Notes: generated from the sequence alone by a model not told the origin. Numbered from the stretch's first letter, positions 7,311 through 16,206 are shown. The stretch is DNA of 39,579 nucleotides from CAZBEL01 sp964628055 (GCA_964628055.1 CAZVNL010000022.1:1-39579); one strand, 5' to 3'. Program-made: numbers and translations.

Positions 7311-8732
7311 GTGACTAATAATACCGTCCGTGTCCGTTTTGCTCCCAGTCCTACCGGGGAGTTGCACGTAGGTGGAGCGCGCACAGCGCTCTTCAACTGG
7401 CTGTTTGCCCGTCATCACAATGGTAAGTTTTTCCTACGGATCGAAGATACCGACCGGGAACGTTCCCGAGAAGAATATGTGCACCAGATTACTGATTCTT
7501 TAATCTGGTTAGGGCTAACGTGGGACGGGGCCCCCGTTTTTCAATCCCAACGTCTAAAACAATACCAGAAAGCCGTTCGGCAGTTGCTGGAAAAAGGGAA
7601 AGCCTACCGCTGTTTTTGCACTCCCCAGGAATTGGCTGCTCAACGGGCCAGCCAAAGGAATTTATACCAGTACCCCGGTACCTGCCGAAAACTCACCAAA
7701 GAAGAAGAGATGCAACGGCTAAACCAGGGGCAATCCTTTGCCGTGCGCTTGAAGATTTTAGAAGGGACAACTACTTTTGGAGACTTAATCTATGGCCCAA
7801 TATCCGTGGACCATAAGGAGTTGGACGACTTTATCATTGCTCGGACTGGGGGAGTGCCCACTTACAACTTGGTGGTGGTAGTGGATGACCACGCCATGGG
7901 AATCACCCACGTCATCCGGGGGGAAGATCACATCTCCAATACGCCGAAACAAATCCTCATTTACCAGGCCATGGGGTTTGACCTGCCTCGCTTTGCGCAC
8001 CTACCCATGATCTGGGGTCCAGACAAAAAACGCCTTAGCAAACGCCACGGAGCCACGGGCATCCAGACCTTTCGTCAACAGGGGTACCTGCCTCAGGGAT
8101 TGTTGAATTACCTGGCACTCCTGGGCTGGAACTCCGACACAGAAGGCGAAATTTTACACCTTTCTAAACTGGTTACCCTCTTTCACCTACGGCAGATACA
8201 GAAAAAACCGGCTGTATTTGATGGACAAAAACTACTCTGGGTCAACGGGCAGCATATTTTCCGTTCCACGCCCGAAACGATCCTGGAGCAAATCTTGGCC
8301 TTGGTTCCCGACTGGCGCGCGGGGGAGGACCCACGTTACCTCTTACAGGTGATCGAAATGATGAAACTTCGCGCTAAGACGCTCCGTGATTTTGTAACTT
8401 CCACGGACTATTTTTTCTCCGATCCAACTAGCTACGATGCCAACGCCGTTCAAAAACGATGGAAAGGGACGGAAACGAATCACCTGGTGCAAGCTTATTT
8501 TGACCGTTTGAAAACGTTGTCTGATTGGAATCACGAGACATTAGAAACGACTTTACGATCATTGGCTGAAGAGTTAGGTTATTCCGCTGGGAAATTAATT
8601 CATCCCGTGCGGCTGGCAATCAGCGGCGTTCCCCACGGGCCTTCGCTGTTTGCCATGATGGAATTATTAGAGCGGGAGACCTGCCTGCGCAGATTGAATA
8701 CGGCTTTAAAACGATTACCCGCCAATCCGTAA
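7311..8732 (+). CDS. gltX: Glutamyl-tRNA synthetase
   Basis: 473 residues, the usual length. It charges tRNA-Glu with glutamate in the cytoplasm. The class I signatures are H-V-G-G (19-22, the HIGH equivalent, in 'PSPTGELHVGGARTALFNW') and K-R-L-S-K (240-244, the KMSKS equivalent). A C-x-C plus Cys set (101, 103, 125) matches the zinc-binding insertion of some GluRS enzymes. The start is GTG at 7311, which fits the family N-terminus 'VRVRFAPSPTG'; the Shine-Dalgarno is weak. glnS follows 12 bp later in the same direction. Because a GlnRS is present, this is expected to be a discriminating GluRS, but that cannot be proved from motifs. Confidence 0.96.
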   Translation: MTNNTVRVRFAPSPTGELHVGGARTALFNWLFARHHNGKFFLRIEDTDRERSREEYVHQITDSLIWLGLTWDGAPVFQSQRLKQYQKAVRQLLEKGKAYRCFCTPQELAAQRASQRNLYQYPGTCRKLTKEEEMQRLNQGQSFAVRLKILEGTTTFGDLIYGPISVDHKELDDFIIARTGGVPTYNLVVVVDDHAMGITHVIRGEDHISNTPKQILIYQAMGFDLPRFAHLPMIWGPDKKRLSKRHGATGIQTFRQQGYLPQGLLNYLALLGWNSDTEGEILHLSKLVTLFHLRQIQKKPAVFDGQKLLWVNGQHIFRSTPETILEQILALVPDWRAGEDPRYLLQVIEMMKLRAKTLRDFVTSTDYFFSDPTSYDANAVQKRWKGTETNHLVQAYFDRLKTLSDWNHETLETTLRSLAEELGYSAGKLIHPVRLAISGVPHGPSLFAMMELLERETCLRRLNTALKRLPANP

Positions 8733-8744
8733 ACTTTGGACCTC

Positions 8745-10442
8745 ATGAAAACCAAGCCTACTACGAATTTTATCCAACAAATCGTTGAGCGGGACCTGGC
8801 GACGAATAAATACGGTGGTCGCGTGCACACTCGTTTTCCACCAGAACCGAATGGCTATCTACACATCGGGCATGCCAAGTCCATTGTGTTGAATTTTGAC
8901 TTGGCTAAACAATATAATGGCTTGTGTAACCTACGATTCGATGATACTAACCCCATCAAGGAAGAAGAAGAGTACATCCAATCCATCATTGAAGACGTGC
9001 AGTGGCTGGGCTATTCCTGGGATGACCGATTATACTACGCCTCTGATTATTTTGAACAGATGTATGACTATGCCGAGCAGCTCATTAAGGGGGGGAAGGC
9101 CTACGTTTGTGATTTGAGTGCCGCAGAAATTCGTGCCTATCGAGGCACCCTGACCAAACCAGGGAAGGAGAGTCCTTATCGCAATCGGCCTATCGAAGAA
9201 AACCTGGACCTATTCCGCCGCATGCGAGCGGGAGAATTCGAGGACGGTAGCCGGGTCTTGCGGGCCAAGATTGACATGGCCGCACCAAATTTGAACCTGC
9301 GTGACCCGGTCATGTACCGCATTTTACATGCCGAGCACCCACGCACCGGGAACCAGTGGTGCATCTATCCCATGTATGATTGGGCACACGGCTTGGAGGA
9401 TTCCATAGAACGGATTACCCATTCTTTGTGTACCTTGGAATTCGAGGATCACCGTCCCCTTTACGACTGGTTTTTAGAAGCCTTAGGGGTTTACCGACCG
9501 CAGCAAATTGAATTTGCCCGCTTAAACCTCAGTTATACAGTATTAAGCAAACGCCAGTTGTTGCGCTTGGTGGAGGAGGGGCATGTTGCTGGTTGGGACG
9601 ACCCCCGCATGCCCACTCTTTCCGGTCTACGCCGCCGCGGATATACGGCCTCCGCCATCCGCCATTTCTGCAAGCGTATCGGTGTGGCCAAGCGCGACGG
9701 CATCATCGACGTTGCTCTCTTGGAACACAGCGTCCGGGAAGATTTGAACCGTCGGGCTCCCCGCGTATTGGCCGTATTGCGTCCCCTGAAAGTGCTGATC
9801 ACCAATTATCCCGAGGACCAGGTGGAAGAACTCACCGCCATCAACAATCCCGAAAATCCCCAAAGTGGGACCCGCCAGCTCCCTTTCAGTCGCCATCTTT
9901 ACATCGAAAGGGACGATTTCCAGGAAATGCCGCCACCTAAATATTTTCGTTTGGCGCCAGGCCGGGAAGTGCGTTTGCGGTACGGCTATTTTATTACTTG
10001 CCAGGAAGTGGTGAAAGATCCTCGAACGGGGGAGGTAGTAGAGTTGCGCTGTACCTACGATCCAGCCACCAAAGGCGGTTCCGCGCCTGACGGCAAGAAA
10101 GTAAAGGGTACCATCCACTGGCTTTCTGTTCCCCATGCCCGAACGGCGGAAGTTCGGCTCTACGATCGTCTATTTCTAACCCCCGATCCAAATCAGGTGC
10201 CGGAAGGAGGTGACTGGCGGGATAATTTAAATACCCACTCCCTGGAAGTTCTATCGGCGTGGGTGGAACCCAGTCTCTCCCAGGCCACCCCCGGCTGTCG
10301 CTATCAATTCGAACGGATTGGCTATTTTTGCGCCGATCGCCTGGAAACAAGGCCGGGGCATTTGGTTTTCAATCGCATCGTACCCCTACGCGATTCCTGG
10401 GCGAAAATCATTCACCGCCAGACAGCTACCGTTGCCCCCTGA
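8745..10442 (+). CDS. glnS: Glutaminyl-tRNA synthetase
   Basis: 565 residues from ATG 8745; a TTG at 8736 is also in frame. Class I motifs are H-I-G-H (40-43, in 'PEPNGYLHIGHAKS') and V-L-S-K-R (266-270, the KMSKS equivalent). The C-terminal 220 residues form the paired beta-barrel anticodon-binding region typical of GlnRS. It charges tRNA-Gln directly, avoiding the GatCAB transamidation route. GlnRS is patchily distributed in bacteria and related to the eukaryotic enzyme, so its presence is a lineage marker. It probably forms an operon with gltX. A tRNA-Gln (CTG) gene lies about 5.6 kb downstream. Confidence 0.96.
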   Translation: MKTKPTTNFIQQIVERDLATNKYGGRVHTRFPPEPNGYLHIGHAKSIVLNFDLAKQYNGLCNLRFDDTNPIKEEEEYIQSIIEDVQWLGYSWDDRLYYASDYFEQMYDYAEQLIKGGKAYVCDLSAAEIRAYRGTLTKPGKESPYRNRPIEENLDLFRRMRAGEFEDGSRVLRAKIDMAAPNLNLRDPVMYRILHAEHPRTGNQWCIYPMYDWAHGLEDSIERITHSLCTLEFEDHRPLYDWFLEALGVYRPQQIEFARLNLSYTVLSKRQLLRLVEEGHVAGWDDPRMPTLSGLRRRGYTASAIRHFCKRIGVAKRDGIIDVALLEHSVREDLNRRAPRVLAVLRPLKVLITNYPEDQVEELTAINNPENPQSGTRQLPFSRHLYIERDDFQEMPPPKYFRLAPGREVRLRYGYFITCQEVVKDPRTGEVVELRCTYDPATKGGSAPDGKKVKGTIHWLSVPHARTAEVRLYDRLFLTPDPNQVPEGGDWRDNLNTHSLEVLSAWVEPSLSQATPGCRYQFERIGYFCADRLETRPGHLVFNRIVPLRDSWAKIIHRQTATVAP

Positions 10443-10510
10443 ATCACCGGCTCGAAACAGATGAAATAAACTTTGGAAAAAGAACTCGAAAACGGGTAAT
10501 TTGCCAGACC

Positions 10511-11815
10511 ATGACCAAAGTTAAACGAATGATCCTTGCCACCGGTATTTGGTCCCTGGGGATCATTCCTCTCATAGCTGCCCCAACGATCTATCTCTAC
10601 ATTTTACCTTTTGAGAATACCCAGAACGATGCTGACCTGGACTGGCTAAAACAGGGGTTTGTGGACATGTTAAATAAAACCCTAAGAGATCAAACCGGCC
10701 TCCAATTAAAAGATCGCGACGCCCTGGAAGAAGTGATGAATAACCGTACCTTACTGCTCCACCAACCCCGGGGATCGAAAAATTTACTGCTCCTGGGGAA
10801 ATACAACCGGAAGTTGGACCAACTGGATGTAAATCTACAATTAATCGATATCGCCACCTGGGAGGAAGTCGATCGTCGTTCCGTCTCCGGCAAATACGCC
10901 GAATTACCGACCTTGTACCAGGAGATTACCGACGTCTTACATAGCATGTTCATTCCCTTACTTCCCAAGAAAAAGGTCGCTGCAAAAACATATCCTCCTT
11001 TTACGACACCCCAAAAAACAACTCCTCGCCCCACTTATTTCAGCGAATCCAAGAACGTCTCCAAAGCTATGGAAAAGTCCATTGACGAGTTGGAGAAGTC
11101 CATGGATTTAGTAATTGGCGCCCGCACCTTGCCAGAAAAGGGTGCCGTTCGGAAAGAAGACAACGAATGGACCATGGACTTTAGTGCCGAAAGTAAGGTA
11201 ACCGACAAACCGGAAAATCGGGTCAATACAGAGATGCTGTTAACGGTATTAAACCAGCTCATGGCCAATCCCTATGAAGTGCAGATGAAACGGCCTCAGT
11301 TTCAATACGACGAGGACAACCGAGACCAAATGACGGTGGTTTTTCCGGTGACCTATTCGCTGAAAGACAATTTGATTAAAGACATGCTCACTTCTTTACC
11401 TTACACCGGGTTGAAGGAAGATGGTTCCTTGACCTTTTTCTATTTTAACCGGGATAAGTTCAATTTCCCCGCCGATTTAAAAGAGCGTATTTCCCAGGGT
11501 CAGTATCGAACGGTTCCTGTCATCCGTTTCTTCGACGAGCAGGATCAGGTCATTGTGTTGATCGCGGACACGCCTGAAGCCACCATCTATCAATTAAAGT
11601 CGGAGCAGGTCCTCTTTCTGCCAGTACACTTTTTCGCCCCTCTCATTGTGTTTACCGTGGGAGGCTGGTCCTTGCAAGTCTCTATGGAATCCGTCACTAT
11701 CCCGGTAAAATATACCTTTACCATGGAACGGGAACGCATTGAAAAGATACGCCGCGTGAGCCTGAAATTTGTTCCCGAGGATGAGTTGAGCACTTTCCTT
11801 CAACAGTACCTCTGA
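10511..11815 (+). CDS. Exported protein with FlgO/TolB-N-like domain
   Basis: 434 residues from ATG 10511; the frame extends upstream into glnS, but that part is a shadow. An N-terminal hydrophobic stretch ('MILATGIWSLGIIPLIAA') is a signal peptide. Residues about 25-150 ('YLYILPFENTQNDADLDWLK' through 'LIDIATWEEVDRRSVSG') follow the pattern of FlgO/CsgG/TolB-N-type domains: L-P-F-x-N, a short helix with 'L...LR', then an R/D-x-x-x-L strand and a product-like repeat strand. The remaining 280 residues are not recognised. They include a Lys/Ser/Glu-rich linker (about 155-240) and a beta-rich C-terminus. A periplasmic accessory or sensor role is inferred. It precedes the redox genes by about 30 bp. 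Confidence 0.6.
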   Translation: MTKVKRMILATGIWSLGIIPLIAAPTIYLYILPFENTQNDADLDWLKQGFVDMLNKTLRDQTGLQLKDRDALEEVMNNRTLLLHQPRGSKNLLLLGKYNRKLDQLDVNLQLIDIATWEEVDRRSVSGKYAELPTLYQEITDVLHSMFIPLLPKKKVAAKTYPPFTTPQKTTPRPTYFSESKNVSKAMEKSIDELEKSMDLVIGARTLPEKGAVRKEDNEWTMDFSAESKVTDKPENRVNTEMLLTVLNQLMANPYEVQMKRPQFQYDEDNRDQMTVVFPVTYSLKDNLIKDMLTSLPYTGLKEDGSLTFFYFNRDKFNFPADLKERISQGQYRTVPVIRFFDEQDQVIVLIADTPEATIYQLKSEQVLFLPVHFFAPLIVFTVGGWSLQVSMESVTIPVKYTFTMERERIEKIRRVSLKFVPEDELSTFLQQYL

Positions 11816-11847
11816 TCTAAGTCAATCACCCAACGAGGTCTCGTCGA

Positions 11848-12366
11848 ATGAGCGTTAGCAATAAAATGATTTTGGGAATTTTTGCAGTTCTGTCGCTTTG
11901 TAATTTGAGCGTAGGAGAAGAAGCCAAAATCCCCGCTTTAACCTTAAAACTATTGGATGGACGCCAGGTAAAACTTTCCACTTTTGTTGAACAGGGGCCA
12001 GTCCTCATCGATTTTTGGGCCACCTGGTGCGCTCCCTGCAAAAAGGAAATGGTCTTTTTGGAACGGATTTACCAAACATATAAGGATCAAGGGGTTACTA
12101 TTCTAGCTATTAATCAAGACACGCCTAAGAGTCTTTCTAAAGTTAAAAGTTATATTCGTTCCCGTAAGTTAACGTTTGTCGTGGCCCTGGATCCCAATCA
12201 ACAGATTGCCCAACAGTTAAATGCCATCGTCCTGCCCACTACGCTCTTGGTGGATCAAAACTACCACATCGTCTGGCGACATCAGGGCTATATTCCCGGA
12301 GACGAGAAGGAGATCGAGAAGCAGATTATACAGCTTATAGAGCCAGAACAGAAAAGTACCGACTAA
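11848..12366 (+). CDS. TlpA/ResA-like thiol-disulfide oxidoreductase
   Basis: 172 residues. Signal peptide ('MILGIFAVLSLCNLSVG') and then a thioredoxin fold with W-C-A-P-C (Cys61 and Cys64) in 'LIDFWATWCAPCKKEM' and the cis-proline loop 'VLPTT' (Pro130). The central insertion between strands is typical of TlpA/ResA. It should act in the periplasm, reducing disulfides in apo-cytochromes or exported proteins. The weak lipobox-like 'LSLC' lacks a small residue before Cys, so a soluble form is more likely. A DUF6029-like barrel starts 12 bp later, so they are probably co-transcribed, followed by another thioredoxin-like protein with an in-frame TGA. Confidence 0.88.
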   Translation: MSVSNKMILGIFAVLSLCNLSVGEEAKIPALTLKLLDGRQVKLSTFVEQGPVLIDFWATWCAPCKKEMVFLERIYQTYKDQGVTILAINQDTPKSLSKVKSYIRSRKLTFVVALDPNQQIAQQLNAIVLPTTLLVDQNYHIVWRHQGYIPGDEKEIEKQIIQLIEPEQKSTD

Positions 12367-12378
12367 CCCCCGGGCACC

Positions 12379-14166
12379 ATGCGTTTTTGGTTTTTTGGAA
12401 TTCTATTTACCTGGGGGATAGGCCTTTTTGGACAGCTCTCCACTACCGGGGATGTGCAGTTGCGGTGGGGAGAGAGTAAAAACCATTTCAACTACACCGA
12501 AACGTTATTGAACCTTAATGCGAACTGGGGTCGAACCTTCAGTTGGTTGCAATTCGAATTTAGCGATCCACCAGAATTAGGGAAACGGATTTCAGGTCTC
12601 CGAAAGATCAGGATTGAGTATCGCGGGGAGCGAACCCAAATCGAAGTGGGTGACCTCTATAAAATATGGGGCCGGGGACTGATCCTGAATCAATTGGACG
12701 ACCAAGCCATCGATTTGGATAATGGCCTTACCGGCGTGGGGTTCACGTACCAAACCAAGCGCTTTCAGGGACAAATCATCGCCGGGAATCAGGATATCTA
12801 TAAAAGCACCAACCTGGTCTTGGGATTCAATGACCGAATACCAAATTACACGATGCACCATTCCCTGTTTGGTGTGGACCTTTTAAAACATTTCCCAAGT
12901 TCGTCCTTAGGATATTCCTTTTTACAATCCCGGGAGCGCCACCCCATTCCTTTCAACCAGTATTACCAGCCTGACACCTTACCTCTGGTTCATCGCTTGC
13001 AGAGTCTCCGAATCGAAATGATTAAAAGTCGTTTCGACACCTATTTGGAATATGTTACCAAGACTACTCACGAATCATATCAATCAGAGACTTTTTTGGA
13101 ACAGGATTCACTCGTAAGTGAAGGGCGAGGATTCTTCGCCAACTTGAATTTCTATCTTGGGTCTTGGTCCTTTTCCCTGGACTATAAGAACTATCGTTTT
13201 GCCCAATTAGAACCTTTGAAACGGTGGGATTTTGTGAATAACTATGGTGGCCGGATCGATTTTCAAAAGCCGCCTACCGCCATCTTTGAACATGCTACCC
13301 ATCTCTTAAACCGGATTACCCATCAAGTGGATTTTGCCGATGAAGTTGGCTATCAGTTAGAACTTCAGGGACCTTTTTTCGCCAGCACCACCCTGCTCCT
13401 TCATTATGCCCAGGCTAGTCGTACCGCCAGTTGGCGAAGTACGCCCCAGTTCGTATGGTCCTCTGAAAAGCGTAACCCCCTTCTACCCCTGGTGGACCCG
13501 GCGGCGAATCCGTTTAAAGAAATCTATGCCGAAATCGAAGGGTATGCCAATGACGATGCGTTTCATTACCTCGTAGCTGGCGCTTATACCAGGGATGTAC
13601 CAACGCTCGGTTGGCACGTAGTGACGGACACCTCGGAACGCTGGCAGTACGAATTGATCGAGGGCTTTACCTACCCCACCTTTTTCGAATACTATTTTTC
13701 CAACGGCTGGAGCGTGGAACTCAAAGGGGAATATCAAATTCTCACCAAGGGGTTGAGATTTAAAGAAACCGGGCATGGCACAGTTCTTGTTGATAGTTTA
13801 TTATCTAATTTTATTGACGATAAAGGTCACAGTGTCGATTATCAAGTAAACACTTTTTTCAGTCTGGGAATCGGTAAGTCGCCTACCTGGTCCGTAGTTT
13901 TAATAATCGATGCCATTTCCGCCGAAGAGGGTTTATCGGTGTTGGCAAATAACAAGGAAAACCCGTTAGAGTCATTAATGAGTCATATCATCTCTATCGA
14001 TCGCAAGTGGATTTCTGTGGAGTTGCTTTTAAACCTTACCCCCACGCACCGCTTGACGCTCATGTACGGTTCCCAGCAAGGTGGCCTGGTTTGTAGTAAC
14101 GGTGTCTGTCGCATTATTCAACCTTTTGAGGATGGTTTTAAACTAACCCTATCGGCAATATTTTAA
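12379..14166 (+). CDS. Outer-membrane beta-barrel protein, DUF6029-like
   Basis: 595 residues. Short signal peptide ('MRFWFFGILFTWGIGLFG'), then alternating amphipathic strands through the whole protein and a terminal Phe ('LTLSAIF'), the usual beta-barrel insertion signal. 'VGDLYKIWGRGLILN' (near 92-106) matches my recollection of DUF6029, an outer-membrane family seen beside thioredoxin-like proteins in Bacteroidota. There is no plug domain or TonB box, so it is not a TonB-dependent receptor. Function unknown; the linked TlpA suggests a shared envelope pathway. The family name is from memory; the barrel assignment is firmer. Confidence 0.7.
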   Translation: MRFWFFGILFTWGIGLFGQLSTTGDVQLRWGESKNHFNYTETLLNLNANWGRTFSWLQFEFSDPPELGKRISGLRKIRIEYRGERTQIEVGDLYKIWGRGLILNQLDDQAIDLDNGLTGVGFTYQTKRFQGQIIAGNQDIYKSTNLVLGFNDRIPNYTMHHSLFGVDLLKHFPSSSLGYSFLQSRERHPIPFNQYYQPDTLPLVHRLQSLRIEMIKSRFDTYLEYVTKTTHESYQSETFLEQDSLVSEGRGFFANLNFYLGSWSFSLDYKNYRFAQLEPLKRWDFVNNYGGRIDFQKPPTAIFEHATHLLNRITHQVDFADEVGYQLELQGPFFASTTLLLHYAQASRTASWRSTPQFVWSSEKRNPLLPLVDPAANPFKEIYAEIEGYANDDAFHYLVAGAYTRDVPTLGWHVVTDTSERWQYELIEGFTYPTFFEYYFSNGWSVELKGEYQILTKGLRFKETGHGTVLVDSLLSNFIDDKGHSVDYQVNTFFSLGIGKSPTWSVVLIIDAISAEEGLSVLANNKENPLESLMSHIISIDRKWISVELLLNLTPTHRLTLMYGSQQGGLVCSNGVCRIIQPFEDGFKLTLSAIF

Positions 14167-14230
14167 GGAGCGGTTGAAAAAGAGAAGCAATTACACCTAA
14201 CTTTTCCTAGCCAAACTTGTGGGGAACGCC

Positions 14231-15973
14231 ATGAAAAAAATCTTCTTTTTTAGTTTCTTATCCTTTGCCCTTCTCTTTGGAGCCAGTAAGAAGGCGCTTA
14301 GTGAGTTATTCACCTCAACCACCTGAGGACCCTGTGCGTCGGCGGAGCCGGTGCTGCACAATTTTACCGATCCCAACAGTGGTAGTTACGTAGGAGATAA
14401 TATCGCCAGCAATTGGGTTCAGGTCCATTATCATGTCTGGTGGCCAAGCCCCGGGAATGATCCCTTTTATCTGTACAACCCGTCACTAAATCAGACGCGA
14501 AATAACTATTACGGAAACAGTTACACCCCGCACATGTTCACCGGTGGTAGTGACTCTGGATCAAACCCGTCAACCTGGCGCTCCCATGCCGTCAATATGG
14601 TAGGGCAGTACACCCCCGTGACCATTGAACTCAACGGCGACATCAACGGATTTGATTTGAACGTGGATGTGACCATTTCCAGTGAAACTGATCTCTCCAG
14701 CCAACCCACGCGTCTGTTTGTAGTCACTACCATGGATTCGGTCTATTATGTGGGCCCTAATGGCCTGGCCAACCACCACCATACTATTATCGATATGTTA
14801 ACCGCTACTTCTGGAGATCCCATTACCCTGAACGGCACGGATGACGTTACTTTGAATTATACCTGGTCCATGGATCCCAACTGGCCCAACAACAACCAGG
14901 TTACCTGGGATATCGATAATCTCAATGTGGCTGTTTTTGTGCAGAATTACACCACCAAAGAGATTTACCAGGCGGAAGGCTCCCGGGCGAACGGGATGAA
15001 TAACGATGTAGACGGTGACGGTATTTTGAACTGGGAGGATAATTGTCCGGAAGTTTACAATCCCGATCAGGCGGATGTGGACGGAGACTTAATGGGCGAC
15101 GACTGTGACCTATGTGACAATCTCAACGTTTACGTCACCGGAAACCTCAATGGGGATAAGGACGACAACGGCCCCATTATCGATGTTTTTGACATCTTAA
15201 CTCTAGTGGATGTTGTCCTGGGAGCGAATTATCCTGTTTGTGGCGATGAGGTCTCCGATATCAACGACGATGGCATGGTAAATGTTTTAGACGTGGTACA
15301 ACTGGTCCAGGATATTTTAAGTCCCGGTGCCTTCTCAACGGCCACTGACCCAGGCGTAGGTAATCTTTCCATTCTTCACGATGATGTTCATTCCACGCTC
15401 GTGTTTAATAATCAAGGGGGCCTGGCTGGTTTTCAATTTTATTTAGTAAACACTCCGTTCAATAGTGCGGCGATGGAACGTATTCCAGTTCCCGAAGGGT
15501 GGTTAATCCGCTCACGCACAGTGGGAGAGGAGTTGAAAGTTCTGGCCGTTGACCTTACTGGGAAGAACGCCGTCCAGACATTAGCCTTAGAATTACCCGG
15601 TCTAATAGACGAAACACCCAAAGACCCCATCATGAGCAATCCCGTGGGAAAATCGGTCCCCCTCGTTACTCGCTGGGAGCAAATACCCGAGCGTTTAGAC
15701 GTTCCTCAGCAGGCCCGCTTAGAAGCCCTGTATCCCAACCCCTTCAATCCCATCGTGACGGTTACCTTCACTTTACCTTTCGAACTACCCCTCCGTATTA
15801 CGGTTTTTAATGTTTCGGGTCAATACGTAGCGACCCTTTTAGAGGAGCAAAATATGCCGGCAGGACGCCATAAAATTAGCTGGAATGCTTCACAAATACC
15901 CTCGGGGGTTTATTTTATTCAGTTGCAAACCCCGTTAGGGAGCGAGGTCCAAAAGGCTTATTACCTCAAGTAA
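14231..15973 (+). CDS. Secreted Omp28/thioredoxin-like protein, predicted selenoprotein (U-G-P-C)
   Basis: 580 residues if TGA at 14324-14326 (codon 32) is read as selenocysteine. The ATG at 14231 begins a clear signal peptide ('MKKIFFFSFLSFALLFGAS') and runs 'KKALSELFTSTT', then TGA, then 'GPCASAEPVL' in the same frame. Related exported thioredoxin-fold proteins read T-C-G-P-C here, so TGA replaces the first catalytic Cys; Cys35 is the resolving residue. 'SYTPHMF' supplies the cis-Pro loop. Then follow thrombospondin-type-3 calcium-binding repeats (about 257-297), a dockerin-like pair (about 304-364) and a C-terminal 'YPNPFNP' secretion/sorting domain (about 497-580). A SECIS-like hairpin follows the TGA. 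A conventional gene caller would start at GTG 14351 and lose the signal peptide and active site. The alternative is a nonsense-mutated gene or a sequencing error. Confidence 0.75.
14333..14358 (+). promoter_or_regulatory. Candidate bacterial SECIS element
   Basis: Directly after the in-frame TGA the RNA can fold into a stem of about 11 pairs, including the C14343-G14347 closing pair and some G-U pairs, with one bulged U (14355). The 14333-14343 side pairs with the 14347-14358 side, and the apical loop is GGA (14344-14346). The loop begins 17 nt after the TGA and has G in its first two positions, which fits published bacterial SECIS rules (roughly 16-37 nt, a small loop with an early G). Codons here are unusually G/C-ending (GCG TCG GCG GAG CCG GTG CTG), consistent with selection on RNA structure. 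Confidence 0.6.
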
Positions 15974-16011
15974 GTTTTATCCTTGTAAAAGCCATTTGAG
16001 CGGGAGTGGTA

Positions 16012-16031
16012 GGGGGCTTAAATTCGCCCCC
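16012..16031. terminator. GC-rich hairpin after the selenoprotein-type gene
   Basis: GGGGGC (16012-16017) pairs perfectly with GCCCCC (16026-16031) around an 8-nt AT-rich loop. It lies 39 bp after the stop and just before the tRNA pair. No T-tract follows, so it may mark a factor-assisted 3' end rather than a strong intrinsic terminator. Confidence 0.4.
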
Positions 16032-16056
16032 GTCTGAAGTACGACTAAAAAATCAT

Positions 16057-16127
16057 TGGGGAGTCGTCTAATGGCAGGACGGCAGGTTCTGGCCCTGCTA
16101 ATCGGGGTTCGAATCCCTGCTCCCCAG
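16057..16127 (+). tRNA. tRNA-Gln (CTG)
   Basis: 71 nt. Acceptor TGGGGAG pairs with CTCCCCA, discriminator G. The anticodon stem GCAGG/CCTGC encloses TTCTGGC with anticodon CTG at 16089-16091. The T-arm is CGGGG-TTCGAAT-CCCTG. It is a substrate for the GlnRS in this window. CCA is not fully encoded. tRNA-Arg follows 5 nt later. Confidence 0.95.
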
Positions 16128-16132
16128 CACAT

Positions 16133-16206
16133 GCACCCGTAGCTCAACTGGATAGAGCGTCTGGCTACGGACCAGAAGGTTGAGGGTTCGAGTCCTTCCG
16201 GGTGTA
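16133..16206 (+). tRNA. tRNA-Arg (ACG)
   Basis: 74 nt. Acceptor GCACCCG pairs with CGGGTGT (one G-U), discriminator A. The anticodon stem TCTGG/CCAGA encloses CTACGGA with anticodon ACG at 16167-16169; A34 is normally deaminated to inosine by TadA. The T-arm is GAGGG-TTCGAGT-CCTTC. It forms a tandem pair with tRNA-Gln. Confidence 0.95.

Noticed and set aside
9533..10350. Several open frames on the minus strand inside glnS, up to 169 residues
   Set aside because: They are shadows of a strongly supported synthetase gene and have no recognisable domains or ribosome sites.
10259..10510. N-terminal extension of the FlgO/TolB-like gene into glnS
   Set aside because: The extension is an out-of-frame reading of glnS. 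The ATG at 10511 directly precedes a signal peptide.
14231..14326. A stand-alone 31-residue peptide ending at TGA
   Set aside because: It ends exactly at the expected CxxC position and the same frame continues as a secreted protein, so it is the N-terminus of that protein.
14324..14326. Genome-wide reassignment of TGA
   Set aside because: Other genes here end at TGA in the normal way, including glnS, the adenosine deaminase and the aminotransferase, and no other gene has an internal TGA.
14351..15973. A 540-residue protein starting at GTG 14351
   Set aside because: This start would leave the protein without signal peptide and active site. The in-frame signal-peptide ORF and the UGPC motif upstream indicate the true start is ATG 14231.
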